NCBI GenBank assembly: GCA_046542845.1
Contig: JBKHAN010000024.1
Coordinates: forward strand, 1 to 40,974
Source of the DNA: SKKC01 sp046542845
GTDB lineage: Bacteria > Spirochaetota > Spirochaetia > DSM-27196 > SKKC01
DNA length: 40,974 nucleotides
Reading direction: 5' to 3'
Positions 8,903-17,875 of this stretch are shown here, one piece after another (the stretch's first letter is position 1; every line of letters starts with the position of its first letter). Under the pieces are notes generated by a model that saw only the letters and a program-made list of their open reading frames with translations, had not been told where the DNA came from and ran no database searches. A program made the position numbers and the translations under genes.

Positions 8903-10891
8903 TTAAAGGTCCGGCTGCCTCCGGGTGTCAACAATGTCACGAATCACGTCAACAAGATCAGGGTGCGCCTCAAGCTCCCCCGTCGTGAGCGGCAGGCGAT
9001 AGCTCCAGTTTTCGGAGTTATAGGTGCCCGGGACGTTGATTCGTTCGTCTGCCGGGTCTTCGGGCACCAGGTCCGCGCAGGTACTCATAAGGTCCTGCAT
9101 TTGAAACATACACAAGGCACTACCCGTACCGGCAAGTGCGGTCAGGACTCGCACGGCGATCTCGGGCGTGAAATCGGTCGGAACTTCACCGGACAGGCCC
9201 AATGCCTCCCAGAATGCCCCGCGTGATTCGGGATCTTCGTACCACCAGCCGCGAAGCGAGCTTGTATCGTGGACACTCGCAGCGCATACGCTCAGATAGG
9301 GGTAGGTGGCAGGTGGGAGAAAGGGCGCGCCTTCCTCGTCCCAGGTACGCGTCCAGCGTGGAACCCTCAGCCCCAGAATGCCGAGGTCGGTCAGCACACG
9401 CGGCACACACTCGGGAACGACGCCAAGGTCCTCGGCGCAGGCCAGCATCCCAACCGTCGAACACATGAAATCGAGCAACTCGCGGCCGTGCTGTTCCCAC
9501 ACCTGCTCACTTTCTGCGTTTGCCCGTGCGACAAGTGCCTCGAACGCGGCTTTTTCATCATCGCTCAGCGACTGATACCGACTGCACTCCCTGAAGACCC
9601 AGGTCGCTTCAAAGCGGCCTTTCCCGAGATCCAGCAGCGCCCTGTCTTTGTACAGGTTCAGGAGTTCAAGTCGGTGCTCGTCTGACACGGGGAGCGCAAG
9701 AATGTCCCGCTCTCCCTCTATCCGGGACGAGAACAGGTACAGATCTTCGCTTCCGATCTGTCTGAAGCAGCGATGAACGAGGTCTGCGTCCCCGTACGAT
9801 CCGAAGATGGCCCGTACCGTGTCGCCGGGAACGTGCGGCTCGGACAGCCACCGGATCCGACCTTCATCGATGCCCCCCCCGGTGCGCAGTTCTTCCTCAG
9901 TCAGGTACCGTGAGGGTCGAAAATACCCGAGCATGCCGCTTTCATTCGCGGCCGGAACCGCCCAGATTCGAAAAAACCCGAGAACGTGATCGATGCGAAA
10001 CAGGTGAAAAAACCTGTCTGCCTGGTACAGACGGTTTTTCCACCACGAGTACCCGTTCTGCTTCATGACATCCCAGTCGTACAGCGGAAATCCCCAGTTC
10101 TGCCCGTCGCGGCTGAACATATCCGGCGGAGCACCTGCTCGCAGGTCCCGCCGGAACGCGTTGCGGTGAAGCCACACGTCGGTGGAATCGTCGTTCATGA
10201 GAATAGGAATGTCGCCCTTCAGAAACACTCCCATGGACTCGAGTCGCTCCACGGCGAGCGACAGTTGCTGTTCGAGGCGCATCTGTATCCACGCATAGAA
10301 CAGAAGCTCGGTGCGGTGTTGTTCGGCCGTCCAGATGTCATTAATGTCGTCGGCAGTCGGGTCCTGCAGCTCGGACCACTGCCACCATGCAGCCTGTGCA
10401 TTGCGCTCCTTGTGCATGCGGAACACTGCGTACGGTTTGACCCACGGGTTGTCCTCTATCCACCGCATCAGAGCGCTGTCTGTTTCCAGCTGTCCGGACA
10501 CCGCTTCGTATATGCTCCGAAGGACCGCGAACTTGGCGTCAAGAACCTCGCGGTAGACGACCTTCGGTCTGTCCTGCGCCTTCAGACGCATCGCTTCGAT
10601 CGCCGGAGCAACGGAATCGGCAATTTTCGGGTCGGCAAGCTCGGGGAGATCGGAAATCCGTATGTAGATTGGATGAAGCGCGTAGGCGCTCAACGCACTG
10701 TAAGGACTCGAGTCGTGACCGCTGTCGTTAATCGGCAGTATCTGAAGAACCTGCAATCCAGAGTCTCTACAGAAGCGGCCAAAGCGGGGAAGATCGGCAA
10801 ACTCCCCGACCCCAAGGTCATTATCGCCTCGCAACGCGGTAACCGGGACCGCGACTCCTGTCATGTAGCCTTGTAATCCGGGAAATTCCAT
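8903..10891 (-). CDS. malQ: 4-alpha-glucanotransferase (amylomaltase)
   Basis: I place the start at ATG 10891 because AAAGGAG sits five bases upstream; an in-frame extension to 10966 has no such site and runs into the neighbouring gene. The 662-residue product begins MEFPGLQGYMTG and carries GH77 signatures: the PINDSGHDSSPYS substrate loop, nucleophile Asp301 in RIDHVLGFF, acid/base Glu487 in CAEDLGVVPE and the VHDTSSLRGWW motif. It transfers alpha-1,4-glucan segments between maltodextrins in the cytoplasm. The gene starts 11 bases after the gamma-glutamyltransferase stop and precedes the GH13 gene, so the three form one transcription unit. The call is secure. Confidence 0.93.
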   Translation of the reverse strand: MEFPGLQGYMTGVAVPVTALRGDNDLGVGEFADLPRFGRFCRDSGLQVLQILPINDSGHDSSPYSALSAYALHPIYIRISDLPELADPKIADSVAPAIEAMRLKAQDRPKVVYREVLDAKFAVLRSIYEAVSGQLETDSALMRWIEDNPWVKPYAVFRMHKERNAQAAWWQWSELQDPTADDINDIWTAEQHRTELLFYAWIQMRLEQQLSLAVERLESMGVFLKGDIPILMNDDSTDVWLHRNAFRRDLRAGAPPDMFSRDGQNWGFPLYDWDVMKQNGYSWWKNRLYQADRFFHLFRIDHVLGFFRIWAVPAANESGMLGYFRPSRYLTEEELRTGGGIDEGRIRWLSEPHVPGDTVRAIFGSYGDADLVHRCFRQIGSEDLYLFSSRIEGERDILALPVSDEHRLELLNLYKDRALLDLGKGRFEATWVFRECSRYQSLSDDEKAAFEALVARANAESEQVWEQHGRELLDFMCSTVGMLACAEDLGVVPECVPRVLTDLGILGLRVPRWTRTWDEEGAPFLPPATYPYLSVCAASVHDTSSLRGWWYEDPESRGAFWEALGLSGEVPTDFTPEIAVRVLTALAGTGSALCMFQMQDLMSTCADLVPEDPADERINVPGTYNSENWSYRLPLTTGELEAHPDLVDVIRDIVDTRRQPDL

Positions 10892-10902
10892 TTCGACTCC
10901 TT

Positions 10903-12615
10903 TTATATCTTCGCATCGGTGACCTCCGCTCCGGCCTCGGTCACCGCGCTGTCCGCAAGTGCACACCCGTCACCGCGACCATCACTGCCGGCCATCCATC
11001 CGTCGACAGTGCGTCGTATAATCTGACCGAGCCCGAACTGATACCGCCCGAGCCCCGAAATCTCCCGGATACGGTGCCCGTAGCCGGCAAGATCGGCTGC
11101 GAGTCGACCCGATTCGCTTTCCTCGACCAGAACGGTTCCGTTCGGTTTGCCATCTTCAAGCTGGAAGCGCTCACGATCAAGCGCCGACTGGGGATCGAGA
11201 TCCGCATCTACAAGGGCGCTCACAACCTGAAGGTGTCCCTGAGGCTGCATCATACCACCCATTACGCCGATTACTGAATGCAGTTCGAGCCCGTGCGGCG
11301 AGGTTATAAGACCGGGAATTATCGTGTGATATGGTCGCCTCCCCGGACGCAGCGCATTGGGATGATCGGGATCGAGTGAGAATCCGTAGCCTCTGTTCTG
11401 CAGGCTGTATCCGCACCCTTCAGGTACGATACCGGTGCCGAATCCCATAAAATTCGAGTTGATGAAGCTGCAGCCGTTCCCGTCGGCGTCGGTCACCGCG
11501 AGATACACGGTGTCGTCTCCGACCCGTGGTCCGCCGGGAGTACCCCCCCGATGCGGGTACAACCCCCGGGCAATGTCTCCCGCCTGCACGACTGCAGCGG
11601 CCCTGTTCCGATCGATCTGCCCGGCTCTCAGGCGACCGTACCCGTCAGAGAGGAGCTCATCGAGGGGAATCGGCACCTCTGCCGGATCCGCAACACAATA
11701 CTCCGCGTCGGCGAAGGCAAGCCGCATGGCTTCAACCATGCAGTGCGTGAACCGGGTACTGTCCGGTTCGTCGCAATCGAGGTGATTCAGAATGTTCATC
11801 GCAATGAGGGCGGCAAGACCCTGCCCGTTGGGAGGACACTCCCACACCTCGACATCGCGATAACGCACCGATACGGGATCGACCCACTCGCTGCGATGGG
11901 CGGCGAGATCCGACATCTGCATGCAGCCGCCTGCCTGCCGTACAGCCGCAACGACGCGCTCGGCGATGTCGCCGGTATAGAACGGGGCAGCCCCCGACTC
12001 CGCGAACGACTCAAGCACGCGTGCGAGGCCCGGATTGCGGAACCGCTCCCCTGCCCTCGGGGCGCGGCCGTCTTTCATAAGCTCGGAGCCGAACGCGGTA
12101 TTCGACAGCTGCCGCTCGGCTCCTGCCTTCCACCAGAGCGCGGTCATGGGAGCAACGGGGAAACCTTCGGTCGCGAGCCGGATCGCCGGGGCGACGACAT
12201 CTGCCCGCGGGAGCCGACCGAATCGCTCAAGCACGTCCTGCCAGGCGGCCGCGGCGCCGGGTACCGTAACGGTGTGAGCGTGAAAGGGTGGCAGATCGGA
12301 AGAAAGCCCTTCCCTCCGGAGTCGCTCGACGGTCAGATCCGCCGGGGCACGACCGCTTCCGTTCAGGGCGTGTACGGTCCGACTCGATGCGTCGTAGTAG
12401 AGGCAGAACGCGTCTCCACCAAGCCCGGTGGAGCAGGGTTGTGTGACCTGAAGGACTGCAGCAGCAGCCACCGCCGCGTCGGCAGCAGTACCGCCGCGGT
12501 CGAGAACGGATACGGCAGCCTGCGTTGCCGTGGGCTGACTCGTCGCGGCCATACCACCGAGACTGACGACCGCAGAGCGTCTGCTGCGGTACCACTCGTT
12601 TGAACGAATAATCAT
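10903..12615 (-). CDS. ggt: Gamma-glutamyltransferase family protein, cytoplasmic type
   Basis: 570 residues from ATG at 12615 (AGGG three bases upstream). An extension to 12945 exists in frame but overlaps the divergent MoxR gene and contains no family sequence. Family signatures include MAATSQPTATQAAVSVLDRGGTAADAAVA-type N terminus (read in part), GLGGDAFCL, and the self-processing site, where Thr369 in GDDTVYLAV aligns with the catalytic threonine of E. coli GGT. Members autocleave at this Thr and transfer or hydrolyse gamma-glutamyl groups, for example from glutathione. There is no signal peptide, unlike periplasmic GGT, so it resembles the YwrD-like intracellular group. It heads the operon with malQ and the GH13 gene, an association with no obvious metabolic reason. 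Confidence 0.88.
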   Translation of the reverse strand: MIIRSNEWYRSRRSAVVSLGGMAATSQPTATQAAVSVLDRGGTAADAAVAAAAVLQVTQPCSTGLGGDAFCLYYDASSRTVHALNGSGRAPADLTVERLRREGLSSDLPPFHAHTVTVPGAAAAWQDVLERFGRLPRADVVAPAIRLATEGFPVAPMTALWWKAGAERQLSNTAFGSELMKDGRAPRAGERFRNPGLARVLESFAESGAAPFYTGDIAERVVAAVRQAGGCMQMSDLAAHRSEWVDPVSVRYRDVEVWECPPNGQGLAALIAMNILNHLDCDEPDSTRFTHCMVEAMRLAFADAEYCVADPAEVPIPLDELLSDGYGRLRAGQIDRNRAAAVVQAGDIARGLYPHRGGTPGGPRVGDDTVYLAVTDADGNGCSFINSNFMGFGTGIVPEGCGYSLQNRGYGFSLDPDHPNALRPGRRPYHTIIPGLITSPHGLELHSVIGVMGGMMQPQGHLQVVSALVDADLDPQSALDRERFQLEDGKPNGTVLVEESESGRLAADLAGYGHRIREISGLGRYQFGLGQIIRRTVDGWMAGSDGRGDGCALADSAVTEAGAEVTDAKI

Positions 12616-12688
12616 GGCCCTATCGTAAAGCACCGAAGCGAAACAGGCGAGTGGGTACGCTTGTCGAGCGAGCGGAGCAACCGCTACC

Positions 12689-13651
12689 ATGTGTAGCGTG
12701 AAGACATTCAAGAATTGGGTGCAGGACGTTTCAACGGCGGTCGAATCAGTTTTTCTAGGGAAGCCGAAGCTGGTAGAAAAGCTCCTCGTCGCTATGCTGT
12801 GCAAAGGACATGTCCTGCTTGAGGATGTCCCGGGAACCGGGAAGACGATACTCGCCCGCGCACTCGCAACGGTAACGGGAGGGGTATTCCGCCGTATACA
12901 GTGCACCCCGGATCTTCTTCCCGCAGACGTCACCGGTGTAAGCATCTACAACCCCGCCTCGATGGAGTTTTCGTTTCGCGAGGGTCCCATCATGGCCAAC
13001 TATGTTCTCGTCGACGAGATCAATCGTGCGACACCGCGAACGCAGAGCGCATTGCTTGAGGCAATGGCGGAAAGCCAGATTTCGGTCGAAGGCGAACGTC
13101 GCCCCTTACCGCAGCCGTTCTTCCTCATCGCCACCGAGAATCCGGTCGAATTCGAAGGAACGTTCCCGCTGCCCGAAGCGCAGAAAGACCGCTTCCTCCT
13201 GAGTCTTTCCGTGGGATACCCGAAGCGCTCGGAAGAGCTCGAGATACTCGCTGCACAACGCCAGGAACACCACCCGGTCGAATCGCTCCACGCGGTCACC
13301 AGTACACACGAAATCGTCGAACGCCAGAAAGAGGTCGTGGATATACACGTGGACCCGGGAGTGGGTGAGTACCTGATTGACCTCGTGCACGCGACGCGCG
13401 CACATCGCGACGTCACGACCGGTATTTCGCCGCGTGGGAGCCTTGCGCTCTACAAGGCATCGCAGGCGCTCGCGGCGGTTCGGGGCAGAAGCTATGTCGT
13501 GCCGGAGGATGTCAAAGAGCTCGCGCACCCGGTATTCGAGAAACGCATTATTCTGTCGTCGGACGCACGCGTTCGGGGGCGCACGGTAGCCGAAGTTATC
13601 GAGCAGACGCTCGACGAGGTAGACCCGCCCGTAATCAGGGACCGGAAGTGA
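12689..13651 (+). CDS. MoxR-family AAA+ ATPase
   Basis: 320 residues from ATG at 12689, with GGAG at 12674-12677. Walker A is EDVPGTGKT (residues 45-53), Walker B is YVLVDEINR, followed by the family segment RTQSALLEAMAE and sensor 1 FFLIATENP. The C-terminal lid contains GISPRGSLALYKASQA. MoxR proteins are chaperone-like ATPases that act with DUF58/von Willebrand proteins in the assembly or activation of envelope or metal-enzyme complexes. The stop overlaps the DUF58 start by four bases (GTGA), which indicates translational coupling. The client is unknown. It is divergent from the gamma-glutamyltransferase gene across 73 bases. Confidence 0.93.
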   Translation: MCSVKTFKNWVQDVSTAVESVFLGKPKLVEKLLVAMLCKGHVLLEDVPGTGKTILARALATVTGGVFRRIQCTPDLLPADVTGVSIYNPASMEFSFREGPIMANYVLVDEINRATPRTQSALLEAMAESQISVEGERRPLPQPFFLIATENPVEFEGTFPLPEAQKDRFLLSLSVGYPKRSEELEILAAQRQEHHPVESLHAVTSTHEIVERQKEVVDIHVDPGVGEYLIDLVHATRAHRDVTTGISPRGSLALYKASQALAAVRGRSYVVPEDVKELAHPVFEKRIILSSDARVRGRTVAEVIEQTLDEVDPPVIRDRK

Positions 13652-14805
13652 ATGCGGCCCGGCTCTGGATAGTCCTGCCCGCCTTTGTGGTGTTTGCGCT
13701 GACTCCGGTCCTCGCCATACAGTGGGCGGTCGCGTTCGCGGGTTCGACCGTGCTTTTTTCGGCGCTATACAGCCGCCATATCCGGACCCGCATTGTCGTA
13801 ACACGAATCCCGTCGGTGCTGTCCTGTTTCAGGCATCAGACTGAACAGATTGATATCCATATCGAGAATCGTGGACTGCTTCCTGTCGCACATCTGTCCC
13901 TTTCCGAACCGACGGGCAATCTGACGGCCGATGGCAGGACAACCCGGGTCGTATCGCTGCCGGCAAAAGGTTCCGTCTCCATGCGCTATACGGTGAAGGG
14001 AACCCAGCGCGGCACATTCACGACCGGCCCGCTCCGCATACAAGCCGCCGATCCGCTTGGCCTCTTCCCCTGGCGAATGGAAAGCGGCGGTGTAACGAAT
14101 GTATCGGTCTACCCGGCGCTGCACCGACTCATCCTGCCGCGTACACGGGGACTCCCGGCAGGGAACCTGACGAGTTCCAACCGCCTGTACGCGGACCCGA
14201 CCCGCTACCGCGGGCTTCGCGACTACATGCGTGGCGATGATATCCGCCACATAAGCTGGAAAGCGACCGCCCGTACCGGCAGCCTGAAGACGGTCGAGCA
14301 TCTTCCGGCGATGTACGTTCCCACCACAGTAATCCTGAACCTCCGAAGCGAGGACTACGCACGGCCCGGCCGATACGCCGCCGTTGAACGATGCATCGAA
14401 TGCGCGGCAGCACTCCTCCGCGATGCCGCCCATGCGGGACAGAGCTTTTCCTGTGTCCTCAGTGCGCGGATCGGAGGCACTATTGTCAACATGGGATTTC
14501 CTGCCGGTAACGGGCATGAACATATGGTTCTCATGCTTCGTGCAATGGCAGATGCCGAAACGGCTCCCGGCGGCATGGACATCTCGCAGGTACTCGGTGC
14601 AATCAGCCCGGTTTCGCCGGGGTCCCGGATTTGCTACGTAGGACCCGCGCTTCCGCCGGAGCAACTGCTACTGCTCGACGCGGCAGTCAAACCCCACGCC
14701 GACCTTTTGCTGTTCTTCGCGCGGGAGAAACGCCATATGCCGGCGGTTGTGATGCCGCTGCCCTTTTACCGCATTCCGGATTCAGGAGCGTTTAACTTTG
14801 AGTAA
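13648..14805 (+). CDS. DUF58 membrane-anchored protein
   Basis: 385 residues from GTG at 13648, overlapping the MoxR stop. Two N-terminal hydrophobic helices (about residues 6-40) anchor the protein. The DUF58 signature YRGLRDYMRGDDIRHISWKATARTGSL lies near residue 190 (shown here only by its core, RDYMRGDDIRHISWKA). The C-terminal half is a von Willebrand A-like fold that binds the MoxR partner in known systems. The gene is followed by the DUF4129-type protein, giving the usual MoxR-DUF58-membrane order. The function of these operons is poorly defined; they have been linked to stress and envelope phenotypes in other bacteria. Confidence 0.9.
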   Translation: MNAARLWIVLPAFVVFALTPVLAIQWAVAFAGSTVLFSALYSRHIRTRIVVTRIPSVLSCFRHQTEQIDIHIENRGLLPVAHLSLSEPTGNLTADGRTTRVVSLPAKGSVSMRYTVKGTQRGTFTTGPLRIQAADPLGLFPWRMESGGVTNVSVYPALHRLILPRTRGLPAGNLTSSNRLYADPTRYRGLRDYMRGDDIRHISWKATARTGSLKTVEHLPAMYVPTTVILNLRSEDYARPGRYAAVERCIECAAALLRDAAHAGQSFSCVLSARIGGTIVNMGFPAGNGHEHMVLMLRAMADAETAPGGMDISQVLGAISPVSPGSRICYVGPALPPEQLLLLDAAVKPHADLLLFFAREKRHMPAVVMPLPFYRIPDSGAFNFE

Positions 14806-14815
14806 GGGGACCCGG

Positions 14816-16318
14816 ATGCACCGATCCGACGCGGCGGCTTCGTATTCGACTCCCGGTCTCGTCGTGACGACGAGCGCTCTGTACGCGGTTGCGTATGCGG
14901 TGCTGCTCCGGGACGCCGTGTCTGCACCGCTTGAGCCGTTGCTCTTTACCCTCGTTGCAATCGGTATGGCAGGGCTCCGATTCGGCGCCGAGGACGCGAT
15001 GCGGCGCAGTCGTGCTGGGCATGCATCGCGCGCGCGGCTGCTCCTCGTCGTATCGGGCGTAGCCTACCTCGCAATGCTGCTCGCACAGGGCCTCCCTGGG
15101 GCCTGGACGGTCAGGTCATACCTGTCGGCCGGGTATCAGCTGTTTATCATGCTCGCGGCATACGGCCTTGCCTCAACGCTGGCCACGGTTTTCGGTGATC
15201 ACGCCGGGCTTATGAAAACGCTGTACCGCCACAGAGCTGTTTCAGAGCGAAACGATGCTGTGCGAGACCTGCGGTTCGTGATCGCGGATGCAATGGACAG
15301 CCTTACACACGCGCAACACCTGCTCACCACCGGCTTCGCGCTCATGGTTCTGATTGTCGTTGTCGGATGGATCAACGGTCAGTTTCCCTCGACCACAGGA
15401 CTCGGTCTCCTTGCCGCATCGGGCATATCACGGTACCTCGTTCAGACGACAATCGGGACCATCGCCGACGAGTATCGCTACCTCGGCGATGGAAGCCGGC
15501 TCCCGAGGCGATACCGGCGACGCCGACTTGTACAGGCAACCGGACTCCTGTTTGTCGCGGCCGTCGTTGCTTTCGCAATCGCCAGGAACCGGAGTCTTGT
15601 ACCGTACACGTACCTGCAGGCCTTTTTTGCGTGGCTCTCGGATCTCTTTCCGCAGGTCGATGTACAGACTCCACCCCCGCAGATGAACGAGCCGTACGAG
15701 GTTTTCCAGCGTATCAGGGAGGGCCTCGCTCTCGGCGAGGAAACGGCCGATCCTCCCGCGTTTCTCCAGTCATTGCTCGTGATCCTGCAGGGCATGCTTC
15801 GAGCCGGGATAGTCGGCAGCCTTATCCTCTTTATCGCCGCGCCGCTGTTCTCGCGGAATTTCCGGCGGGACGTGCGGGAAATGGGAGTGCGTCGTGCAAT
15901 CCTTGAATGGCTACGCTCGGTCAGGCGCGCCGCTATCCTGTTCTTTCGTGAAATGGCGCAGCGAATTCGACGTGTGTCTGTGCCGGGAAGGCTGCAGAAT
16001 GGCGAGAAACGGGAACGGGCTTCCCAGGGGGTCGATGCTACGCAGAGTCCCCGAAAAACGCGCGAACTGGCAATGTTTTCGCGGCGTTTTACGCGGCTGC
16101 TCCGATGGGCCGAAAAACGAGGGGCGGGCAGACGTCGAGGTGAAGCCCCCAGCGAGTTCACCGAACGACTGGCACAGCGCTACCCGCACCTCGCACCGGC
16201 ACTCCTTTCGATCGGAAACCTGTACGAGAAGAACCTGTATTCAGGGAATCTCCTGAGCCGGGATGACGCGCAGCACCTGAACGCAAGCTTTCACACGGTG
16301 CTCAGGACAAATCCTTGA
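14816..16318 (+). CDS. Multi-pass membrane protein with C-terminal DUF4129-like domain
   Basis: I choose ATG at 14816 because AAGGGGA lies five bases upstream; a TTG at 14798 in the same frame would overlap the DUF58 stop. The 500-residue protein has about seven hydrophobic segments (roughly residues 20-135, 170-215, 245-270 and 325-345), a basic cytoplasmic linker, and a C-terminal helical domain with the DUF4129 pattern: PSEFTERLAQRYP, then NLYEKNLYSG and a final helix. In related operons this domain follows a transglutaminase-like domain, which is missing here. It probably completes a MoxR/DUF58 membrane complex. Its last 17 bases overlap the convergent nuclease gene. Confidence 0.75.
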   Translation: MHRSDAAASYSTPGLVVTTSALYAVAYAVLLRDAVSAPLEPLLFTLVAIGMAGLRFGAEDAMRRSRAGHASRARLLLVVSGVAYLAMLLAQGLPGAWTVRSYLSAGYQLFIMLAAYGLASTLATVFGDHAGLMKTLYRHRAVSERNDAVRDLRFVIADAMDSLTHAQHLLTTGFALMVLIVVVGWINGQFPSTTGLGLLAASGISRYLVQTTIGTIADEYRYLGDGSRLPRRYRRRRLVQATGLLFVAAVVAFAIARNRSLVPYTYLQAFFAWLSDLFPQVDVQTPPPQMNEPYEVFQRIREGLALGEETADPPAFLQSLLVILQGMLRAGIVGSLILFIAAPLFSRNFRRDVREMGVRRAILEWLRSVRRAAILFFREMAQRIRRVSVPGRLQNGEKRERASQGVDATQSPRKTRELAMFSRRFTRLLRWAEKRGAGRRRGEAPSEFTERLAQRYPHLAPALLSIGNLYEKNLYSGNLLSRDDAQHLNASFHTVLRTNP

Positions 16319-16856
16319 TGCGGTCACGAAGACGGGCCGCTTCCTCGTAGTTCTCGTCGTCGATAGCCTTACTCAATTCCTCTTCGAGTCGAATCAGCTC
16401 GGTGTCCCTCGTGTCGGCGTTATCCGGTGTCGTCGGTGCCGATTCGTCGTCGGTAATAAGATTCACCGGAATACCGGCTTCTTCAACGAGACCGTCGTCG
16501 ATATAGACCGAACAATGGCTTCGTGCTGCGATGCCCAGCGCGTCGGAGGGCCGTGCGTCGAGTGTAAAGAGCTCTGACCCCTTATGGACGATAATGCGTG
16601 CGTAAAACGTCCCATCCTTGAGCTCGGTAATGTCAACACGCTCGATTTGCAATCCCAGTTTGTCGAACGTGGTAATGAAGAGATCGTGGGTCAATGGGCG
16701 CGGCATCGGAACGCTACCGAGCCCTATGAGAATGGACTGCGCTTCAAGCTGACCGATAATGATGGGGACGGCGCGGTCGCCCTCTATGGGCTTTACCAGT
16801 ACCGCGTTTCCCTTGTCGGTTCGTGCAACTGTCCAGATTTCAGCTTCAATCAGCAT
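16302..16856 (-). CDS. Bifunctional nuclease family protein (DUF151) with UVR motif
   Basis: 184 residues from ATG at 16856, chosen because AGGAAA is immediately upstream and because the family begins MLIEAEIW. The DUF151 core covers residues 1-130, including VPIIIGQLEAQSI, PMPRPLTHDLF, FYARIIV and ARPSDALGIAARS. A UVR motif follows at about 150-182 (RLEEELSKAIDDENYEEAAR), the coiled-coil pair found in UvrB/UvrC and McsA. A plant member of the family was described as having DNase and RNase activity; the bacterial role is not established. The C-terminal UVR motif suggests protein-protein contact. The gene is monocistronic and convergent with the DUF4129-type gene. Confidence 0.88.
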   Translation of the reverse strand: MLIEAEIWTVARTDKGNAVLVKPIEGDRAVPIIIGQLEAQSILIGLGSVPMPRPLTHDLFITTFDKLGLQIERVDITELKDGTFYARIIVHKGSELFTLDARPSDALGIAARSHCSVYIDDGLVEEAGIPVNLITDDESAPTTPDNADTRDTELIRLEEELSKAIDDENYEEAARLRDRIKDLS

Positions 16857-16934
16857 ATTTCCTGCTCGTTTGTATGTAAAAGAAGGTAACGACACCATTC
16901 ATGAGCGACAATACCGCTTTGCATCTCAGTGTGC

Positions 16935-16940
16935 ATTATA
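16935..16940 (-). promoter_or_regulatory. Possible -10 box for the DUF151 gene
   Basis: The minus strand reads TATAAT here, about 80 bases before the nuclease start. No good -35 box is visible at the usual distance, so this is only a candidate. Confidence 0.3.
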
Positions 16941-16986
16941 GGCATTTTTCTTTCAATCGTGGTATCTTTCGAAGGGGAGGGGTCTA

Positions 16987-17541
16987 ATGCTGGGTAGAGA
17001 CGTTCGGATCGTACTGACGGTTGTGGCAGTAGTGCTGGCTGTTTCTGCATTTCCGGCGCCGGGTGCGGCGGACGCCCCGTTTGGTACGCCTTCCTTGCCG
17101 AGCATCCGGGAATCTCAGGGTATGCGCATTCTCAGCGCACCGGACAGCGGAAGTCTGCCGCCGGAACTGTCTTCTTCCGGTCTGCTGACCCAGGCACACT
17201 TCCTTATGCAATCATATCAGGGCCCACTGGATGACCGGACCATTATCGTCGGAGACGCACTCGCCGGAGGGTCCATATCCATAGGACAAAGCGATCTGAG
17301 CCTGCAGTTCGGCGGCGGTTTTCGAGGCTCTTTCGAAGAATTCCGCACCGGGCATGACGATGCACTGCCCGGCTTCAGCCGGATCAACCCGCGCTATCAC
17401 CTCGGTGTCGGTGCAATCGGCGGTGCGCACTATTATCTTTCAGACTCTATTGCGCTGTTCCTTCAACTGCACGGAGTATATGAGCTTCTGGGGCTTCCAA
17501 CGCATAGTTCTTTACGCATAGAAGGCGGTTTCCAATTCTGA
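16987..17541 (+). CDS. Small exported protein, probably outer-membrane barrel-like
   Basis: 184 residues from ATG at 16987 behind GGGGAGGGG. A clear signal peptide covers about residues 1-29 (basic start, hydrophobic VLTVVAVVLAVSA, then a small-residue cleavage region). The mature part is glycine-rich with alternating hydrophobic residues (GDALAGGSISIG, LSLQFGGGFRG, GAIGGAHYYLSD) and ends in phenylalanine, features of short outer-membrane beta-barrels. I do not recognise the family and assign no function. It lies 31 bases before the metallochaperone gene in the same direction, so the two may share a transcript. Confidence 0.6.
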   Translation: MLGRDVRIVLTVVAVVLAVSAFPAPGAADAPFGTPSLPSIRESQGMRILSAPDSGSLPPELSSSGLLTQAHFLMQSYQGPLDDRTIIVGDALAGGSISIGQSDLSLQFGGGFRGSFEEFRTGHDDALPGFSRINPRYHLGVGAIGGAHYYLSDSIALFLQLHGVYELLGLPTHSSLRIEGGFQF

Positions 17542-17572
17542 TATACTGAGAGAAACCAATAAAGGAGCGCGT

Positions 17573-17806
17573 ATGGGATTATTTTCCAGGGACGGACAGA
17601 TATCGGTTAGAATCGAGAGTATGAACTGCGGCCACTGTGAAGCAAAGGTAAGCGCTGCACTCTCCACTATACCGGGTGTAAAGAAGGTGGACGCCTCTTC
17701 GAAGACCAAGCTCGCGACGATCCATGTGTCGAAAGGTCAGGAACCGGATCACGCGACGATCGTTAAGGCACTCGAAGGCTCCGGCTACGCTGCCGAACCG
17801 GTATAG
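17573..17806 (+). CDS. Heavy-metal-associated (HMA) domain protein, CopZ-like
   Basis: 77 residues from ATG at 17573 behind AAAGGAG. It is a single HMA ferredoxin-like fold with the metal-binding motif MNCGHC (residues about 17-22) and the typical IPGVKKVDAS and LEGSGYAAEPV segments. Such proteins bind Cu(I) or similar soft metals through the two cysteines and deliver them to a P-type ATPase or regulator in the cytoplasm. No metal ATPase is encoded in the window. The family call is secure; metal identity is inferred from family behaviour. Confidence 0.9.
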   Translation: MGLFSRDGQISVRIESMNCGHCEAKVSAALSTIPGVKKVDASSKTKLATIHVSKGQEPDHATIVKALEGSGYAAEPV

Positions 17807-17840
17807 GCACAGGTTCATCCCCCCTGCTCAAAAGGAGACA

Positions 17841-17866
17841 ATCGGACGCGTGCGTACGCGTCCGAT
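17841..17866. promoter_or_regulatory. Perfect 11-bp inverted repeat before the marR-type gene
   Basis: ATCGGACGCGT, a GCGT spacer and its exact complement ACGCGTCCGAT end ten bases before the MarR-family start. There is no T-run after it, so a classical intrinsic terminator for the HMA gene is unlikely. Position and symmetry fit an autoregulatory MarR operator, or an RNA hairpin that would hide the start of the regulator message. Confidence 0.6.
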
Positions 17867-17875
17867 CACGTACCG

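Noticed and set aside
10892..10966. N-terminal extension of malQ
   Set aside because: AAAGGAG lies just before ATG 10891 and the extension would overlap the preceding gene.
12616..12945. N-terminal extension of the gamma-glutamyltransferase frame
   Set aside because: It would cover the divergent MoxR start and Walker A region and has no family similarity.
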